Source: an uncultured Deferribacteres bacterium (GTDB lineage: Bacteria; Zhuqueibacterota; JdFR-76; DREG01). Taken from it: a stretch of DNA of 64,000 nucleotides. Location of the stretch: contig CAJVYQ010000004.1 of the NCBI GenBank assembly GCA_913009825.1, forward strand, positions 1-64,000, in the 5' to 3' direction. The notes below the pieces were generated by a model. It was given only the letters and a program-made list of their open reading frames with translations. It was not told the DNA's origin and did not search any database. Shown here one piece after another: positions 43,829 to 52,883 of the stretch (positions are counted from its first letter, which is position 1; the number at the start of each line of letters is the position of its first letter). The translations under genes and the position numbers were made by a program.

Positions 43829-44857
43829 ATGGCAGATATCTACGAGTTAAAGGGAAAATTAAAACATATCCGTATTGCGAAATATCGTTTCGTTTTACGT
43901 CCTTATGATTTCATCAAACTCTCCAGTTATGCCGGCAGTTCTTTGCGGAAAGACTTTTCACTCGTATTCAAACAAATTACCTGTACCGAAATAAGCTGCC
44001 ATTGCAAATCCTGTAAAAAAAAGAAGGATTGTCCCTACTACATCTCGTTAGAGGTGGCACAGGGCATTCCTGATCCGGAATATAAACGGTACCAGACTCC
44101 GCCGAAGCCTTTTATTTTTGAACCTCCCCTGAAACGAAAATCATTCTTCAGTAAAAACGAGGATCTTTATTTCGACCTGATTTTAGTTGGTAAAACCCTG
44201 GAGTATTTTCCGTTTTTTGCTGCAAGTTTGCGGCGTTTGGGACAGATAGGGATCGGCAGGAACCAGGGGAAATATTCTATGAAGAGAATTTTCGCACTCG
44301 ATCTTTTACGAAATGTGGTTGCCGGCGAATATGATTTCAATTCGAGTGAGCAGGCCGGAGACCGGGATTTCTCTGTTTCGCTGGGACAATTGTATGCAAA
44401 ATACAGCCGGGAAAACGACGCTGTAAACCAGGTTAACGTAACACTTGCTACCCCTCTGCGGATGAAAAGAATCGGAGCGGAAAAATGGCATCTCTATTTT
44501 CGTACTTTGATGCGAAATATTTTAACCCGAATCGCTAATTTGGCTTATGCTTATTCCGGCTGCACCGATTTTCTCCATTTCCCTGAAATCATTTATGATG
44601 CCGGTTCCGTGCATACTATCAGAGAAAATTTTACCTGGGAAGATTGGCGCTCCAGAGCAGTTCGGGAGAGCAGTTCCAATGTGCGTTTGGGCGGTTGTTT
44701 GGGAGATGTATCCTATCGGGGTGAAATAACCGCATTTTGGCCCATTCTACGCCTGGGAGAAGTTTTGCATATCGGCAAAAACACCAGTTTTGGTTTGGGC
44801 CGTATTCTGGTAGAAAAGAGCGATGGTGATTTTATATCCCACAAAATAAAATTGTAA
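43829..44857 (+). CDS. Cas6-family RAMP endoribonuclease, orphan
   Basis: 342 residues. The N-terminal half carries a Cys-rich loop (Cys52, 57, 59, 62, 68, ending 'CPYYISLE') as seen in Cas6 proteins of the DUF2276 type. The C-terminal RAMP half ends with the Gly-rich loop 'LRLGEVLHIGKNTSFGLGRILVE' (about 309-331), the family's crRNA-binding signature. Cas6 cuts pre-crRNA in CRISPR systems. No CRISPR repeats and no other cas gene occur in the window, so it is either a remnant, acts in trans on an array elsewhere, or has another RNA role. The ribosome-binding site is poor. Flanked by repeat elements on both sides. Confidence 0.82.
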   Translation: MADIYELKGKLKHIRIAKYRFVLRPYDFIKLSSYAGSSLRKDFSLVFKQITCTEISCHCKSCKKKKDCPYYISLEVAQGIPDPEYKRYQTPPKPFIFEPPLKRKSFFSKNEDLYFDLILVGKTLEYFPFFAASLRRLGQIGIGRNQGKYSMKRIFALDLLRNVVAGEYDFNSSEQAGDRDFSVSLGQLYAKYSRENDAVNQVNVTLATPLRMKRIGAEKWHLYFRTLMRNILTRIANLAYAYSGCTDFLHFPEIIYDAGSVHTIRENFTWEDWRSRAVRESSSNVRLGGCLGDVSYRGEITAFWPILRLGEVLHIGKNTSFGLGRILVEKSDGDFISHKIKL

Positions 44858-44886
44858 CAACTTGTCTTTCCCTTCTTCAACCTAAA

Positions 44887-45043
44887 TTAATGCTTGACCG
44901 AAAACCCCACTTTTCCGTCATTCCCGGGAAAGCGGGAATCTGTAAGTTTGTGATTTTATCGGATTCCCTGCCTGCGGCGGGCAGGCTGCTTTCGCAGGAA
45001 TGATGTTTTTTACCGTTTTTCAGAGTTTTCGTTTAGACACTAA
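44887..45043. repeat. palindromic intergenic element, family 4 copy c
   Basis: TTAATGCTTGACCGAAAACC at the left is inverted to GTTTTCGTTTAGACACTAA at the right. Internal arms ATTCCCGGGAAAGCGGGAAT and CCTGCGGCGGGCAGG occur, and the stretch GTAAGTTTGTGATTTTAT is shared with the copy at 13702. Fills most of the gap downstream of the Cas6 gene; the remaining 150 nt hold nothing recognisable. Confidence 0.65.
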
Positions 45044-45200
45044 TTATGCTAATTATGTTATTTTACTGCGATTTAGCCATTATTCCATGCGATAGAACAG
45101 GAAAGTTCCTGATATTCGGCAGTCTGAACAGTAGGTACTTATTCGAGTTACATCTTTTTCCCTGCAGAAATCTTTCTTTGCCATGTACCGGCAGCACAAT

Positions 45201-45947
45201 TTAAAATTGCGGTGTGTGCCAGAAATTTACAACGCTTGTGAGAGAAGCGGGCAGTTTTTTTTGTTGCAGTTGCTGTATCAACGGAAGCGCTTTGTGGAGT
45301 GCGTACAGTGTTAAATACTGATCAATCAGCGTTAACATGGCGCCCGTGTGGTTAGGCCGGAATTGTAAAACTTTCTTGAAATCTTCAATGGCAAAACGAT
45401 TTTGACCCATCCCCAGCAATGTTTGTCCCCGGTAGTAGAAATATTTTGCTTTGGGTTCGTGAACACGAATAAGTTGGTTGAGATATTTAATTGCCTGCCG
45501 GAAAAAATATTCCTGTAATTTTTCTTCCTCCACCCATATCTGGGCGTAGCGCAGGCAGGTGATGGCAAATCCCAATTTGTATGCCGGTTCATCCGGTTCT
45601 TTTTTCAGTTTAAATTGAAAAAAAGAGAATTTTTTTCGATAAAACATTTCCACCGGTTTCAACTTTCTGCGTGCTTCAATTTGTACCGCTTCCGAAGAAT
45701 CGTGCAAAAAGGAACGTAGTTTACTGACAAAGAATCGATTATTCCAGCTTTGCAATTGCCGGATAGCAAATAAACGGGAGGCAGGATTTGGATCCCTCAG
45801 CATATTGACTAACGGTTCAAGACAAAAATAGCGTTCCGGGATTTTTTTATTGGCATTTGGTTTCTTGTTTTCATAGTGACTTGTTTGCGGCACCACCTGA
45901 AACCGGGCGTTTCTCTCTATTTTTTTTAATTGAGAATATTGATTCAT
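45201..45947 (-). CDS. HEAT/TPR repeat protein
   Basis: 248 residues, cytoplasmic, basic. A HEAT-like pair of helices ('FCLEPLVNMLRDPNPASRLFAIRQLQSW', 'FLHDSSEAVQIEARRKL', about 42-95) precedes TPR units ('QAIKYLNQLIRVHEPKAKYFYYRGQTLLGMGQNRFAIEDFKKVLQF', about 168-215). It is a likely protein-interaction scaffold. It begins 4 nt after the stop of the GAF protein gene on the same strand, so both belong to one unit. No specific family recognised. Confidence 0.75.
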   Translation of the reverse strand: MNQYSQLKKIERNARFQVVPQTSHYENKKPNANKKIPERYFCLEPLVNMLRDPNPASRLFAIRQLQSWNNRFFVSKLRSFLHDSSEAVQIEARRKLKPVEMFYRKKFSFFQFKLKKEPDEPAYKLGFAITCLRYAQIWVEEEKLQEYFFRQAIKYLNQLIRVHEPKAKYFYYRGQTLLGMGQNRFAIEDFKKVLQFRPNHTGAMLTLIDQYLTLYALHKALPLIQQLQQKKLPASLTSVVNFWHTPQF

Positions 45948-45951
45948 GGGT

Positions 45952-47280
45952 TTAAAATAGTTCTCTCTGTTTATTTAAAAGCGAACGTACTTTACGGTGT
46001 AACCGGTACGATTCCTTGCAGGTTTCTATCATCTGTTTCGGATGTTTGATTTCATGATCCAGCGAGCTGAAACCTAAATGGCAAATATAATCGGCCTGAC
46101 TTGCCAAATCCATACTTACCAGAAGATTTAGCCGTTCCAACACATAGGCAAGGCCGTTAAAATCGGTCATCGGCAGCAGCACCCAGAAACGTCCCGGTTC
46201 ATCATCGTCAAAGAATAGATCAATTTCGCGCAGGTTCTTTTGGCAATTTTTTTTGATTTGCCGGGTGAGACTGCTTTTTGTTTTTTCATCTGCCCCTCGT
46301 TGTTTTGTTCCTTCAAAAACAACATAGATCAGTGAAAGCTGCAGATCGTTGCGGTTCGCCCGTTTAAATTCAAAATTTAAGGTCTTTAGGAATTGCTGGT
46401 ACTCGGTCAACAGTTTCGATTGTACCAGGTTCCTTTCCGAAATAATTTTCTGGTGACTACGGACGTTTCGGATGGCCAAGGCAATTAACCGGCACAACCC
46501 GCCTACGTTTTTAATGGTTTGACGATGCAGGCGAAAAAAATTAATTTCTTCTATGGCCAGAATGCCGATGAAACGTTTTCCGGAAAAAACAGGTCCGTAA
46601 ATCAACGCCTTACTGTTGGATTTTTGCCACAATTTGTAGAGTAACTTGTTGTGAACAATTTCCCGAATGGACAAAATAGTTTGGGATTGCTTGATTAAAA
46701 ACAACACCTTATCGGTTACTCTCTCATTCGGTAAACTCAATCCTGCGGAGTAATGAAAGGATGCCGTTTTCATAAATTCATTCTGAACACTATTGTATTG
46801 ATAAAATGAAACACGGTTGGCCCGGAGAAATTTGGTTGTCGACTCCACGATGCTTTGCATCAGTTGTATTTCATTGAGGGTGAGGAGGGATTCAAAAAAC
46901 TGTACCTGGGAATAAAATGTTTCCGAAGTTTCTAAAATCCTTTTTTCCAATAATTTTTTTTCCCGACTTAATTCCTTCATCCGGCGGATTTCTTTTTCCC
47001 CGGGCACCTCTCTCGATGCATCATTTTCGTCCGGTTTGGATTTGGTTTTTAACCAGCCGAGAACCCAAAAAGGCAGGAGATGGAAAATAGCCGCAGATTC
47101 CCCATAAAACTGACCGGCAATGAAAAGTATAAACAGACCAAGCCAGAAATTTTTATTTTTCCGTATTTTTCCGCGACGGATAAAAAAATAAACGACGATT
47201 CCCAGGGAGAGTAGAATGGAGACCGGGGTAAGCCAGTGTTCATGAATTTGAAATTGTGGATAAATAAGCGCTATCTTCAT
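45952..47280 (-). CDS. membrane protein with GAF and degenerate GGDEF-like domain
   Basis: 442 residues. Two or three membrane helices (about 17-35, 44-62 and 63-76) are followed by a coiled coil (about 95-125), a GAF-like domain (about 130-285, 'LRANRVSFYQYNSVQNEFMK', 'RFIGILAIEEINFFRLHRQTIKNVGGL') and a C-terminal domain (about 300-435). The last has the secondary-structure order of GGDEF cyclases ('LSLIYVVFE', 'IDLFFDDDEPGRFWVLLP'), but 'EPGRF' stands where GGDEF should be, so cyclase activity is unlikely. This membrane-GAF-dead-GGDEF plan resembles the c-di-GMP receptor PelD, but no other pel gene is present. Linked to the STAS and TPR genes. Confidence 0.7.
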   Translation of the reverse strand: MKIALIYPQFQIHEHWLTPVSILLSLGIVVYFFIRRGKIRKNKNFWLGLFILFIAGQFYGESAAIFHLLPFWVLGWLKTKSKPDENDASREVPGEKEIRRMKELSREKKLLEKRILETSETFYSQVQFFESLLTLNEIQLMQSIVESTTKFLRANRVSFYQYNSVQNEFMKTASFHYSAGLSLPNERVTDKVLFLIKQSQTILSIREIVHNKLLYKLWQKSNSKALIYGPVFSGKRFIGILAIEEINFFRLHRQTIKNVGGLCRLIALAIRNVRSHQKIISERNLVQSKLLTEYQQFLKTLNFEFKRANRNDLQLSLIYVVFEGTKQRGADEKTKSSLTRQIKKNCQKNLREIDLFFDDDEPGRFWVLLPMTDFNGLAYVLERLNLLVSMDLASQADYICHLGFSSLDHEIKHPKQMIETCKESYRLHRKVRSLLNKQRELF

Positions 47281-47295
47281 TTTCTTTTTAGTTGT

Positions 47296-47742
47296 TTAAT
47301 CGTAAAGTGAGCTTTGTTGTATTGTATGTGAATACCATCCGGCGGGATCGACCGGTTTTTGCCTGACATGACCCATTTCATTCTTTATTTTTACCAGACG
47401 ATCGATTTCGGTAATCAGCAAAATTTTTTGTAAAATATGAGAAGGGTTGCTAAGAATCAGTTGCTTTTTTCTGACAGCTAACTGAGTGTTTAAGTGGAGG
47501 ATAAGCGCTAATCCATGCGCATCGATTTTTTGGACGCCCTGCATATCTAACACTACATTTTTTTCAATGGGAAAATGTTGTTTTAATTTTTTGTAGATTA
47601 TCTGGACATTATCGCGATTGATTGAGGAAATGTGGTTGAACTGTACCATCAATGCATTTTTCATTTCCTGGCAATAAACATTTTCCCGGTTTGCCATCCT
47701 TCCCGACAACTTTGCCGCTTTTATTGAAACTTCTTTTCCCAT
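47296..47742 (-). CDS. STAS-domain protein (anti-sigma-factor-antagonist-like)
   Basis: 148 residues from the preferred ATG (MGKEVSIKAAK), preceded by AGGCGG; the frame stays open to 47802. The STAS fold spans about 35-135: 'NVVLDMQGVQKIDAHGLALILHLNTQLAVRKKQLILSNPS'. In SpoIIAA-type proteins a phosphorylatable Ser follows the Asp ('D.SG/S'). Here the site reads 'IDAHGLAL', so the regulated Ser is replaced by Ala-His and partner-switching by phosphorylation is doubtful. First gene of a three-gene unit with the GAF and TPR proteins. Confidence 0.8.
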   Translation of the reverse strand: MGKEVSIKAAKLSGRMANRENVYCQEMKNALMVQFNHISSINRDNVQIIYKKLKQHFPIEKNVVLDMQGVQKIDAHGLALILHLNTQLAVRKKQLILSNPSHILQKILLITEIDRLVKIKNEMGHVRQKPVDPAGWYSHTIQQSSLYD

Positions 47743-47802
47743 TCTTCCGCCTCTCGCATCCGTTACAAACTTGTTACTGTTTATTATTCGGCAAGTTAGC
47801 AT

Positions 47803-48329
47803 TATTTCTGAACCGTTAAAAGCCGTGGTTTAGTGCATGATTAAAAACCGGAACATAGTTTAGCGAACTGATTTAAAATATTAACAAAATGTCATTTGGC
47901 TTCGGCGTTATTCATAGTCATTGGTTGTCATTCGATGATCCCGCATCCGTAGAGACAGCGTGGCGAAAAATTATACAGCAGAGTGTTGCAGACAAGGAAT
48001 TTACTTAAAGGCAGCAATGAATTCCCACTAAAAAAATGCGGAAATGACAAATTCGGACAGACACTAATTATAAGGTGAAATTTTTCAAAGGATTAAAATG
48101 TTACAATATGATCCATTTTTTTCAGAGAGATGAAAAAATTGTAAAAAATTGTTTGCATTTCAAAATGCAAACCGTTAAATTATTCACCAATTAGGAAAAA
48201 ATAAACAAAATATCATTCTAAGTATCTGAAAAAAAGTATGTTACAGCAACACTTTTGGGAATAAAAAGAGCAAATGAATAATTTTTTACCGGATGTTTTA
48301 ATGATCAATAGAATTTTAGAGGGTTAAAA
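47803..48329. other. divergent regulatory region before nuoA
   Basis: About 530 nt between the STAS gene (minus) and nuoA (plus); it must hold both promoters. The piece around 48050-48066, ending GACAGACACTAAT, matches the end of family 4 elements and is probably a worn copy. The last 250 nt are strongly AT-rich. No single promoter can be picked with confidence. Confidence 0.4.
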
Positions 48330-48695
48330 ATGGTAGGAGAACTGGTTCCCATTCTCGTTTTGCTGGCAGTTGCGGTCGTGATTGTTGCCGGTATCATTGG
48401 TCTGACTCACCTGTTTGGTCCTAAGCATCCGGATCCGGTTAAGCTGAGTCCTTATGAGTCGGGGATGGAACCGGTAGGCGAAGCCCGTACGCGGTTTTCC
48501 ATCCGTTTTTATATTATTGCCATGTTGTTTGTCCTGTTCGACATAGAGGTTGTCTTTTTCTACCCATGGGCGGTTGTTTTTAAAAAGCTGTTGTCCATGG
48601 GTAGTTTTATTTTGATCGAAATGCTTGTATTTGTCGGTCTGCTTTTGGTTGGCTATCTTTATGCGTGGAAGAAAGGAGCGCTGGAATGGGATTAG
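48330..48695 (+). CDS. nuoA: NADH:quinone oxidoreductase subunit A
   Basis: 121 residues, three membrane helices (about 5-27, 62-82 and 88-110). The conserved loop '[44 protein letters not shown]' with the invariant 'FDIE' lies at the quinone-site side of complex I. First gene of a complete nuoA-N set; its end overlaps nuoB. Confidence 0.97.
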   Translation: MVGELVPILVLLAVAVVIVAGIIGLTHLFGPKHPDPVKLSPYESGMEPVGEARTRFSIRFYIIAMLFVLFDIEVVFFYPWAVVFKKLLSMGSFILIEMLVFVGLLLVGYLYAWKKGALEWD

Positions 48696-49165
48696 AGAGC
48701 AAGCTGGGTGACAATATTTTTACCACCCAATTGGATAAATTTTTAAACTGGGGCAGAAAAAATTCTCTGTGGCCAATGCCGTTTGGCACCGCTTGCTGCG
48801 CCATCGAATTTATGTCGGTAATGCAAAACAAGTATGATCTGGCAAGATTTGGTGCAGAAGCTATGCGTTTTTCCCCGCGGCAGTCAGACCTGCTAATTGT
48901 AGCCGGCCGTGTCAGTATCAAAATGATGCCGGTTTTGCAGAGAATTTACCGGCAGATGGCCGAACCGAAATGGGTGATTTCCATGGGCGCTTGTGCTTCT
49001 TCCGGTGGTATTTTTGACACTTACTCCACCATACAGGGGATCGATAATTTTATTCCGGTGGATGCGTATGCCCCCGGTTGTCCCCCGCGGCCGGAGACAT
49101 TGCTTGACGCAATTATCAAACTGCAAAAGAAAATCGAAACAGAACGTTCGATTCATTATAAATAA
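48686..49165 (+). CDS. nuoB: NADH:quinone oxidoreductase subunit B
   Basis: 159 residues holding cluster N2, the last iron-sulphur centre before quinone. Ligands are seen in 'GTACCAIEF' (tandem Cys), 'GACASSGG' and 'APGCPPRPE'. The frame opens at 48665, but AAGGAG at 48673-48678 and normal family length favour ATG 48686, overlapping nuoA by 10 nt. Confidence 0.97.
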   Translation: MGLESKLGDNIFTTQLDKFLNWGRKNSLWPMPFGTACCAIEFMSVMQNKYDLARFGAEAMRFSPRQSDLLIVAGRVSIKMMPVLQRIYRQMAEPKWVISMGACASSGGIFDTYSTIQGIDNFIPVDAYAPGCPPRPETLLDAIIKLQKKIETERSIHYK

Positions 49166-49201
49166 ATTTTGGCTTGCTAAGAGAATAAAGAGGCTGGGAT
49201 A

Positions 49202-49714
49202 ATGGCAACTCCCCTGGAAATGCTCCAAAAAGTTCAGGATAAATTTAGCGACAATATTTTAAAAACATCAGATCGCCTTGGTGAAGCAACGGTTTCCATC
49301 GAGCGCGATTGTATTGTGGATTTGATGAATTTTCTGCGTGACGATACTGATCTGGCTTTCGATTTTTTAATGGATCTTTGTGGCGTGGATTATCTGGAGA
49401 TGGGTGGGTTCGAGCGTTTTGGAGTTACCTATCATTTATATTCGATGAAATATAATCACCGGATCAGAGTGAAGGCTTTTATTCCGGAAACAGACCCGAA
49501 AATTGATACCGTTTCCCATCTTTGGCACGCTGCCAACTGGGCGGAGCGGGAAGTGTACGACATGTATGGTATCGGATTCAACAATCATCCGGATATGAGG
49601 CGCATTTTAAATCCGGACGATTTTGAAGGATTTCCGCTGCGAAAGGAATTCCCGGCAGAGGGTATTGGTTACCGGGATAATTTTGAGAAGATTGAACGTT
49701 TAGGTGCGCAATAA
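49202..49714 (+). CDS. nuoC: NADH:quinone oxidoreductase subunit C
   Basis: 170 residues. The signature region 'WHAANWAEREVYDMYGIGFNNHPDMRRIL' (about 107-135) and the closing 'GFPLRKEFPA' identify NuoC, the hydrophilic arm subunit that contacts NuoD and NuoB. Separate from NuoD here, unlike the fused NuoCD of enterobacteria. Confidence 0.97.
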   Translation: MATPLEMLQKVQDKFSDNILKTSDRLGEATVSIERDCIVDLMNFLRDDTDLAFDFLMDLCGVDYLEMGGFERFGVTYHLYSMKYNHRIRVKAFIPETDPKIDTVSHLWHAANWAEREVYDMYGIGFNNHPDMRRILNPDDFEGFPLRKEFPAEGIGYRDNFEKIERLGAQ

Positions 49715-49740
49715 ATAGCGTTAGAAACGAAGGACTTCCG

Positions 49741-50997
49741 ATGGCAGAAGTAAAAGACATGTTGAAGACGGCAGAAGAATATAAAGACAACTTTTACGAT
49801 TATGTTTATGATCCGAAAGAAGAGCATATACTGCTCAATTTCGGACCGTCTCATCCGGCAACCCACGGTACATTACGCCTTGTACTGGAATTGGATGGCG
49901 AGCGGGTTATTAAATGTGTCCCGGATCTGGGGTATTTGCATCATGGTTTTGAAAAATTAGGGGAGTACAAATCGTACAACCAGGCTGTAACCATCACGGA
50001 TCGAATGAATTATTTGTCCTCATTCAACAATAACCTGGCCTACATCCTGGCAGTGGAAAAATTGTTTGGCATAGAAGTGACGCCGCGGGCTAAATATTTC
50101 CGCGTTATTTTAGCAGAACTTTCCAGAATAAGCGATCATCTCGTCAGCGTGGGGACGCAGACTATGGATTTGGGCGCATTTACCGTTTTGCTCTATCTGT
50201 GGCGTGAAAGAGAAAATATTTACAACCTGTTTGAATCTCTCACTGGAACCCGGTTAACTCTGGGCTATGCCCGGGTTGGTGGTTTTGCCCGTGACCGGGA
50301 TATTCCACCTGATTTTTTTGCCCAAACCCAAAAAGTGCTTAACGGTATTCCCCATACCCTGGATGATGTGGAAAAATTGTTGAGCGGCAACCGGATTTGG
50401 CTGGATCGAACCGTGGGTGTCGGCATGATTACCAAAGAGGCAGCGGCAAGTTATGGCATCACCGGACCAAGTTTGCGGGCAGCCGGTGTTCCGTGGGATA
50501 TTAGAGTCGCAGAACCCTACTCCGGTTATGAGGATTTCGATTTCGACATCGCCGTTGCCGATCACGGTGATGTGAACGACCGGTACGCGGTTCGTCTGGA
50601 AGAGATTCTTCAATCGATCCGCATTATTAAACAAGCCATGGAAAATTTCCCGGAAGGGGAGTTAAATGTGGATCCGGACAGCAAAGTGATGATGCCCGCA
50701 AAAGATAAAGTTTACGGTTCTATTGAAGGGCTGATTTATCAGTTCGAGATTGTGATGACTAACCGCGGTGCCCGGGCGCCGAAAGGTGAAGCGTATGTGG
50801 CAACGGAAGCTCCCAATGGTGAATTAGGGTTTTACATTATCAGTAATAACGGGCGCGGGCCGTACCGCTTCAGAGTTCGCCCGCCTTCATTCTATAATTA
50901 TCAGATCATTCCGCCTTTGGTGGAAGGAAGACTTCTGTCCGATGTAGTCGCCGTTTTGAGTAGTCTGAATATCATTGCCGGCGAGTTGGACCGTTAA
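49741..50997 (+). CDS. nuoD: NADH:quinone oxidoreductase subunit D
   Basis: 418 residues, the usual length. 'NFGPSHPATHGTLRLVLELDGE' (about 30-51) includes the quinone-binding His. 'YLHHGFEKLGE' follows, and the C-terminal 'RPPSFYNYQIIPPLVEGRLLSDVVAVLSSLNIIAGELDR' is the hydrogenase-derived end. With NuoB it forms the quinone pocket. ATG 49741 follows GAAGGA. Confidence 0.98.
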   Translation: MAEVKDMLKTAEEYKDNFYDYVYDPKEEHILLNFGPSHPATHGTLRLVLELDGERVIKCVPDLGYLHHGFEKLGEYKSYNQAVTITDRMNYLSSFNNNLAYILAVEKLFGIEVTPRAKYFRVILAELSRISDHLVSVGTQTMDLGAFTVLLYLWRERENIYNLFESLTGTRLTLGYARVGGFARDRDIPPDFFAQTQKVLNGIPHTLDDVEKLLSGNRIWLDRTVGVGMITKEAAASYGITGPSLRAAGVPWDIRVAEPYSGYEDFDFDIAVADHGDVNDRYAVRLEEILQSIRIIKQAMENFPEGELNVDPDSKVMMPAKDKVYGSIEGLIYQFEIVMTNRGARAPKGEAYVATEAPNGELGFYIISNNGRGPYRFRVRPPSFYNYQIIPPLVEGRLLSDVVAVLSSLNIIAGELDR

Positions 50998-51061
50998 ATC
51001 TGCGTAAACGATCATTGAGGCTAACAATAGATTTTTTGATAATCGGAGAGTAAAAAAGAAT

Positions 51062-51535
51062 ATGGCAATTGAATTTTCCGAAGAAGCCCAAAAAGAATAC
51101 GAAGAGATATGTAAGCATTATCCGGATAAAGATGCAACGCTGCTGCCGGCGCTCCATCTTGCCAAGCGTGAGTTTAAAACCGCCACGCCGGAGGTGATGG
51201 AATATATCGCTTCCCTTGTTGGGGTTGATCCGATTAAAGTGCTGAATGTTGCTTCTTTTTACACCTGGTATCCGAAAGAAAAAGAGGGAAAATATGTGAT
51301 CCAGGTGTGTTCTACTCTCTCCTGCTCTTTGATGGGAGCTGAGACGGTTGTGGATTACATCGAAAAGAAACTCGATATCAAGGCAGGTGAAACAACCGCG
51401 GACGGAAAATTTACTTTGAAAAAAGTGGAATGCCTCGGTTCTTGCGGCACTGCGCCTGTCATGCAAATAAATGACGATTATTTTGAAAGTCTCACAGAGG
51501 GAAAAGTCGATCAGATTCTTGATGATTTGAAGTAG
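51062..51535 (+). CDS. nuoE: NADH dehydrogenase subunit E (2Fe-2S)
   Basis: 157 residues. The thioredoxin-like domain binds cluster N1a through 'CSTLSC' (about 81-86) and 'CLGSCG' (about 122-127). N-terminal helices pack against NuoF. Part of the NADH-oxidising tip. Confidence 0.97.
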   Translation: MAIEFSEEAQKEYEEICKHYPDKDATLLPALHLAKREFKTATPEVMEYIASLVGVDPIKVLNVASFYTWYPKEKEGKYVIQVCSTLSCSLMGAETVVDYIEKKLDIKAGETTADGKFTLKKVECLGSCGTAPVMQINDDYFESLTEGKVDQILDDLK

Positions 51536-51578
51536 ACTAAAACTGTTACGGTAATTGGCATTAAAAGTAGGCCTGCGA

Positions 51579-52883
51579 ATGGAAGAAAAATATTTTTTAA
51601 AAAACAAAGACAATCCCGAATCAAAAAACATCGATTTTTATGTGAAAAACGGGGGATATAAAGCCTGGGAATCCGTGTTAGAAGGGAAGTCGCCTGATGA
51701 GGTTATCGGGGAGGTAAAAAAATCAGGTTTACGCGGCCGGGGCGGGGCAGGCTTTCCCGCCGGGATGAAATGGAGTTTTGTCCCCAAAGATTCGGATAGG
51801 CCGAAATATCTTATCTGCAATGCGGATGAATCCGAACCGGGAACATTCAAAGACCGCTACATCATCGAACGTGAACCGCACATGATGCTGGAAGGCATTG
51901 CCATCGCATCTTTTGCCATCAATTGTCACCAGGCTTACATTTACATTCGCGGCGAATTTGTTTACGGCGCAAAGGTTTTGGACGAAGCCATCGCCGAAGC
52001 TGAAGCCAGGGGGTGCCTGGGGAAAAATATTATGGGCACCGGCTACGATCTGGATATTGCCGTTCACCGGGGCGCCGGAGCTTATATATGTGGTGAAGAG
52101 ACCGGTCAGATAGAATCACTCGAGGGCAAACGCGGCTGGCCCCGTTTAAAACCACCGTTTCCCGCGGTAGTTGGTGTGTTCAATAGCCCCACAGTGGTCA
52201 ATAACGTAGAAACATTAGCGAACCTGCCGCTCATCTTCAACCGTGGCGCTGATTATTTTGCCGGCATCGGGCCGAATGCAAAGAATACCGGGCCCAAATT
52301 ATATTGTGTCTCCGGTCACGTAAAAAGGCCGGGATTGTACGAATTTCCCCTGGGGAAAAATTTAAACGAGCTGATTTATGAAGATTGCGGCGGAATCCGC
52401 GACGGACATGAACTAAAAGCAGTGATCCCCGGCGGCTCGTCGGTGCCGGTTTTACGGCCGGAAGAAATTGATGTGAGTATGGATTACGATTCGCTGGCAG
52501 CCATCGGCAGTATGCTGGGTTCCGCAGGCGCTATTGTTATGGATGATACTACTTGCCTGGTCGATTCTCTGCTCAATTTAGAACAGTTTTATGCCCACGA
52601 ATCGTGCGGTCAGTGTACACCATGTCGTGAAGGAACCATGTGGATGGTGAAGATTCTGTCCAGGATTGAAAAAGGTCAGGGCCGGATGGAGGATATGGAC
52701 CTGTTAGATGATGTTGCCAAAAATATCAATTTCCGCACGATTTGTCCGTTGGGTGATGCCGCTGCCATGCCTGCCATGAGTTTTATCGATAAATTTCGCG
52801 ATGAATTCGAAGAACATATCAAACAAGGTGGATGTCCTATTCAAAAAGATAAAAGCATAAAGGTTCCAAATGCCGACGCTTAA
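51579..52883 (+). CDS. nuoF: NADH dehydrogenase subunit F (FMN, 4Fe-4S)
   Basis: 434 residues from ATG 51579; a TTG eight codons earlier (51555) is possible. 'GLRGRGGAGFPAGMKW' binds NADH, 'CNADESEPGTFKDR' binds FMN, and 'SCGQCTPCREGT' with a later 'CPLGDAA' ligates cluster N3. Entry point of electrons from NADH. Its 3' end overlaps nuoG by 14 nt. Confidence 0.97.
   Translation: MEEKYFLKNKDNPESKNIDFYVKNGGYKAWESVLEGKSPDEVIGEVKKSGLRGRGGAGFPAGMKWSFVPKDSDRPKYLICNADESEPGTFKDRYIIEREPHMMLEGIAIASFAINCHQAYIYIRGEFVYGAKVLDEAIAEAEARGCLGKNIMGTGYDLDIAVHRGAGAYICGEETGQIESLEGKRGWPRLKPPFPAVVGVFNSPTVVNNVETLANLPLIFNRGADYFAGIGPNAKNTGPKLYCVSGHVKRPGLYEFPLGKNLNELIYEDCGGIRDGHELKAVIPGGSSVPVLRPEEIDVSMDYDSLAAIGSMLGSAGAIVMDDTTCLVDSLLNLEQFYAHESCGQCTPCREGTMWMVKILSRIEKGQGRMEDMDLLDDVAKNINFRTICPLGDAAAMPAMSFIDKFRDEFEEHIKQGGCPIQKDKSIKVPNADA

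Noticed and set aside
45952-47280. Naming the GAF/GGDEF-like membrane protein PelD
   Set aside because: Architecture is similar, but no other pel gene is present and the match is only by plan, not by sequence.
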